Source of the DNA: Thalassovita sp.
Lineage (GTDB): Bacteria; Pseudomonadota; Alphaproteobacteria; Rhodobacterales; Rhodobacteraceae
Reading direction: 5' to 3'
NCBI GenBank assembly: GCA_029212905.1
Contig: JARGPB010000038.1
Coordinates: 1-8,096 of the forward strand
DNA length: 8,096 nt
Of the stretch, positions 5,978-8,096 are shown piece after piece; position 1 is the stretch's first letter; each line of letters starts with the position of its first letter. The notes beneath the pieces were generated by a model, which was not told the origin of the DNA, did no database searches, and saw only the letters and a list, made by a program, of their open reading frames with translations. The position numbers and the translations under genes were made by a program.

Positions 5978-7947
5978 CGGACGTGACCGACGCTACCCGT
6001 GACGCGGGCGCTGACGCGACGATTCGCGAGTGCCTGTCCCTCGATCAGCCGCGCAGCTTCTTTCTCTTTGCCGGGGCGGGATCTGGAAAGACGCGATCTC
6101 TCAAGGAGGCACTTGAGGGATTGGACACACAGACCCTCACCACCTTGCGCAAACACAGCCGCAAGATCGCCGTCATCACCTATACCAACGCTGCCGCAGA
6201 TGAGATCACACGCCGCGTCAAGGCCGATCCGGTGTTTCAGGTACAGACCATCCACAGCTTCGCTTGGTCGCTCATCGAGGGGCGCACGGCGGATATTCGG
6301 GGCTGGCTAGAGAGCAACCTGCGGATAGAAATTGCAGAGATTCAGGCAGCCCATGCGAAGGGCCGTGCGGGCACCGACGCCCATGACAAACGCGAGAAGA
6401 AGATGGCCTCCAAGACGAAGCGTCTGGAGCGCCTGGCTGAAATCCGCGCCTTCACCTATGCGCCCAAGGGAGACAATTTCGGCCGCGATGCGCTGCAACA
6501 TACCGAAGTCATTGCGCTCGCCGCGCATTTCCTGACTGAAAGCGAGACGTTTCAGAACATCGTTCTGGCGCGCTACCCGTTCATCCTGATCGATGAGAGT
6601 CAGGACACGATGAAACCGCTGATGGAGGCGCTCTTGACCTTCGAGGCGCGCCATCGCGGCCGTATCGCGCTAGGGCTGCTCGGGGACACGATGCAGCGCA
6701 TTTATACCGATGGTTTGCGCGATCTTGACCAGCGAGTGGGAGATTTTGCGCAACCGGCCAAACAGATGAACCACCGCAGCCGCAAGCGGATCGTGGACCT
6801 GGCGAATTCGATCCGGCGCGACGACGATGGCCGCCAGCAGAGGGCGCGCGAAGACAAACCGGGTGGCACCGTGCGCGTCTTTCTTGCACCAAGCGAGGGC
6901 ACGGATCGTAGAGCCCTCGAAGCCTTCGCCCGTGCGGAAATGGCCCGCATCACCGGAGATTCCGCGTGGCAGAACGCGGAGGCGATCAAGACACTTACGA
7001 TCGAGCGTCACATGGCCGCCGCGCGTCTTGGTTTTAGTGAACTGTTTGAACCATTGAGCAAACCTGACAAGCTCAAGGACGGGTTTCGCGACGGCACCTT
7101 ACCCGCGATGCGGCTGTTCACCCACCGGATCTTGCCTTTGGTGACGGCACAAAGGAATGGGGATACCTTTGCTGCGATGGCAGTGCTGCGCGACGGCTCA
7201 CCGCTGGTCGATAAGAGAGGTATCCGTGCGGGGCGCGGGAGCCAGCCTACTGGCCTCGACGTGGCGCGGGCGGGCGTCGCAGCGCTGATGACGCTATTCA
7301 AGGACGAACGGGACCCGAGTTGTGCCGACGTGTTGGCCGTCGTGGCCGAGCACCGGTTGTTCCCTATCCCTGACCAGCTTCGGCCCTGTTTGCCTGACGA
7401 CAATCCGGTTGCCCAGGACATGGACGATATCCTCGCTGAGCTTGATCCCTTGTTTGATGAGCTGGACCTGACCGCGCCCGGGGACTCACCGCCCACTGAA
7501 ACCACCATCACCGAGGCCTGGACGCAGGCGCTTGAGGCCCCGTTTTCCCAGGTGGCGCGCTACCTCGCCTATGTCGAAGATCGCAGCCCCTATGGCACCC
7601 ACCAAGGGGTCAAGGGGCTCGAATTTCCACGGGTCATGGTGATCGCTGATGACGCCCACACACGCTTCAAGGGCCTTGCCTCTTACGAGACGCTGTTTGA
7701 CGTAAAGCGCCTGTCCCCAGCCTCTCAGAAAAAGGCGGATCAGGGCGAAGAAACCACGATCGAGCGCACCCGCCGTTTGCTTTACGTTACCTGCACGCGG
7801 GCCGAAGAGAGCCTCGCGCTTGTGCTCTATTCCGAAGCCCCTGATACGATCCGCAGGTTTCTGATCTTCAACCAATGGATGGCCGAGGACGAGGTCGTGA
7901 TGGCTGCGGCCGACGGGACCTTTCAGGAAGCTGCACAGCAACGCTGA
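5974..7947 (+). CDS. gajB: GajB-like UvrD/Rep-family superfamily 1 helicase
   Basis: A 657-aa SF1A helicase. The ATG at 5974 overlaps the gajA stop by four bases and follows a GGAGAGG ribosome site (5960-5966); a TTG at 5935 in the same frame lies inside gajA and is less likely. Motifs in order: I AGAGSGKT (33-40), Ia TYTNAAADEI (69-78), Ib QTIHSF (91-96), II DESQDT (207-212), III LLGDTMQRIY (235-244), IV MNHRSRKRI (265-273), V THQGVKGLEF (542-551), VI YVTCTRAEE (604-612). All key ATPase residues are present, so it should hydrolyse ATP on DNA. In Gabija, GajB docks on GajA and is activated by DNA ends or single-stranded DNA, helping to lower nucleotide pools. Classical GajB is near 490 aa. 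The extra length here is mainly a long, poorly recognisable region between motifs IV and V (about 275-540), the usual place of the 2B domain. No second nuclease domain is seen, which separates it from AddA/RecB. Confidence 0.9.
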   Translation: MTDVTDATRDAGADATIRECLSLDQPRSFFLFAGAGSGKTRSLKEALEGLDTQTLTTLRKHSRKIAVITYTNAAADEITRRVKADPVFQVQTIHSFAWSLIEGRTADIRGWLESNLRIEIAEIQAAHAKGRAGTDAHDKREKKMASKTKRLERLAEIRAFTYAPKGDNFGRDALQHTEVIALAAHFLTESETFQNIVLARYPFILIDESQDTMKPLMEALLTFEARHRGRIALGLLGDTMQRIYTDGLRDLDQRVGDFAQPAKQMNHRSRKRIVDLANSIRRDDDGRQQRAREDKPGGTVRVFLAPSEGTDRRALEAFARAEMARITGDSAWQNAEAIKTLTIERHMAAARLGFSELFEPLSKPDKLKDGFRDGTLPAMRLFTHRILPLVTAQRNGDTFAAMAVLRDGSPLVDKRGIRAGRGSQPTGLDVARAGVAALMTLFKDERDPSCADVLAVVAEHRLFPIPDQLRPCLPDDNPVAQDMDDILAELDPLFDELDLTAPGDSPPTETTITEAWTQALEAPFSQVARYLAYVEDRSPYGTHQGVKGLEFPRVMVIADDAHTRFKGLASYETLFDVKRLSPASQKKADQGEETTIERTRRLLYVTCTRAEESLALVLYSEAPDTIRRFLIFNQWMAEDEVVMAAADGTFQEAAQQR

Positions 7948-7958
7948 ACATTCAGTAG

Positions 7959-8009
7959 TGACCGTTCCGGGTCGCTTATGTCGCCCAGCCGTGTAAACCC
8001 GGTTGGTCA
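7959..8009 (+). terminator. Imperfect inverted repeat after gajB, possible transcription end
   Basis: TGACC (7959-7963) plus CCGGGT (7967-7972) pairs with ACCCGG (7997-8002) plus GGTCA (8005-8009), with a 3-by-2 internal loop and a 24-base terminal loop. It begins 12 bp after the gajB stop, where an intrinsic terminator would be expected. No T-run follows directly, so a classical terminator is doubtful; a processing or stability hairpin is the alternative. Confidence 0.3.
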
Positions 8010-8023
8010 TGATTTCCGATCGT

Positions 8024-8042
8024 CATAAAGCGCCTCTTTATG
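8024..8042. repeat. Inverted repeat CATAAAG-CGCCT-CTTTATG
   Basis: Perfect 7-bp arms at 8024-8030 and 8036-8042 flank a five-base loop. The stem is mostly A/T and is followed by TGTCGTTG rather than a T-run. It may be a second weak stop element or an operator for a gene to the right. The remaining bases to 8096 (AT-rich, TAATTAAAG and a T-run near 8080) contain no gene I can support. Confidence 0.4.
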
Positions 8043-8096
8043 TGTCGTTGTGCCCTAATTAAAGAGAATAGAGGCTAATTTTTCCCTGACTTTTCA

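Noticed and set aside
2757..7947. A Wadjet system (SMC-KITE-kleisin-TOPRIM), given ScpB-like and TOPRIM proteins
   Set aside because: There is no SMC/JetC or kleisin/JetA, the TOPRIM is in an OLD ATPase fusion, and the helicase partner points to Gabija.
3408..8000. Possible long direct repeat flanking the defence operon (GCTTAT...GCCGTG patterns near 3408 and 7973)
   Set aside because: Only scattered matches with gaps; not distinguishable from chance by eye.

Overview
The window reads as alphaproteobacterial accessory DNA, most likely from a Rhodobacteraceae (Roseobacter/Paracoccus-type) or rhizobial plasmid or genomic island. The basis is the GC-rich coding sequence, a C-terminal piece of the large ParB-like protein typical of those replicons, and a DUF1403 gene, a family known mainly from Rhizobiales and Rhodobacterales. 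No rRNA, tRNA or CRISPR array was seen.

Layout. Positions 1-518 hold the tail of a large ParB/RepB/Spo0J-type gene that enters from the left. It carries a pair of apparently compensating frameshifts and loses its homology abruptly at about 518. From about 519 to 3371 lies a three-gene module: a tyrosine recombinase on the minus strand (616-1713), then a divergent two-gene unit encoding a DUF1403 protein (1870-2754) and an orphan ScpB-like winged-helix protein (2757-3371). The recombinase catalytic residues are intact. The divergent spacer contains an 11-7-11 bp inverted repeat (1765-1793). It has the geometry of a tyrosine-recombinase core site and overlaps the -35 of a plausible recombinase promoter.

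After a gene-free, repeat-bearing spacer (3372-3730) comes a two-gene operon. It encodes a 748-aa OLD-family ATPase/TOPRIM nuclease (3731-5977) and a 657-aa UvrD-like helicase (5974-7947), with ATGA-overlapping stop and start codons. This composition and order is that of the Gabija anti-phage system (GajA plus GajB), though both proteins are clearly longer than the classical Bacillus examples. The last 149 bp hold inverted repeats that may end the operon.

How the parts fit. The simplest reading is a mobile recombinase/DUF1403/ScpB module that landed in or recombined with a parB-like gene, next to a Gabija-like defence operon. The defence genes are expected to act together: GajA as an ATP/nucleotide-sensing DNA nuclease, GajB as its DNA-activated helicase/ATPase partner. 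Whether the recombinase module mobilises the defence operon, or the orphan ScpB works with it, cannot be told from this window.
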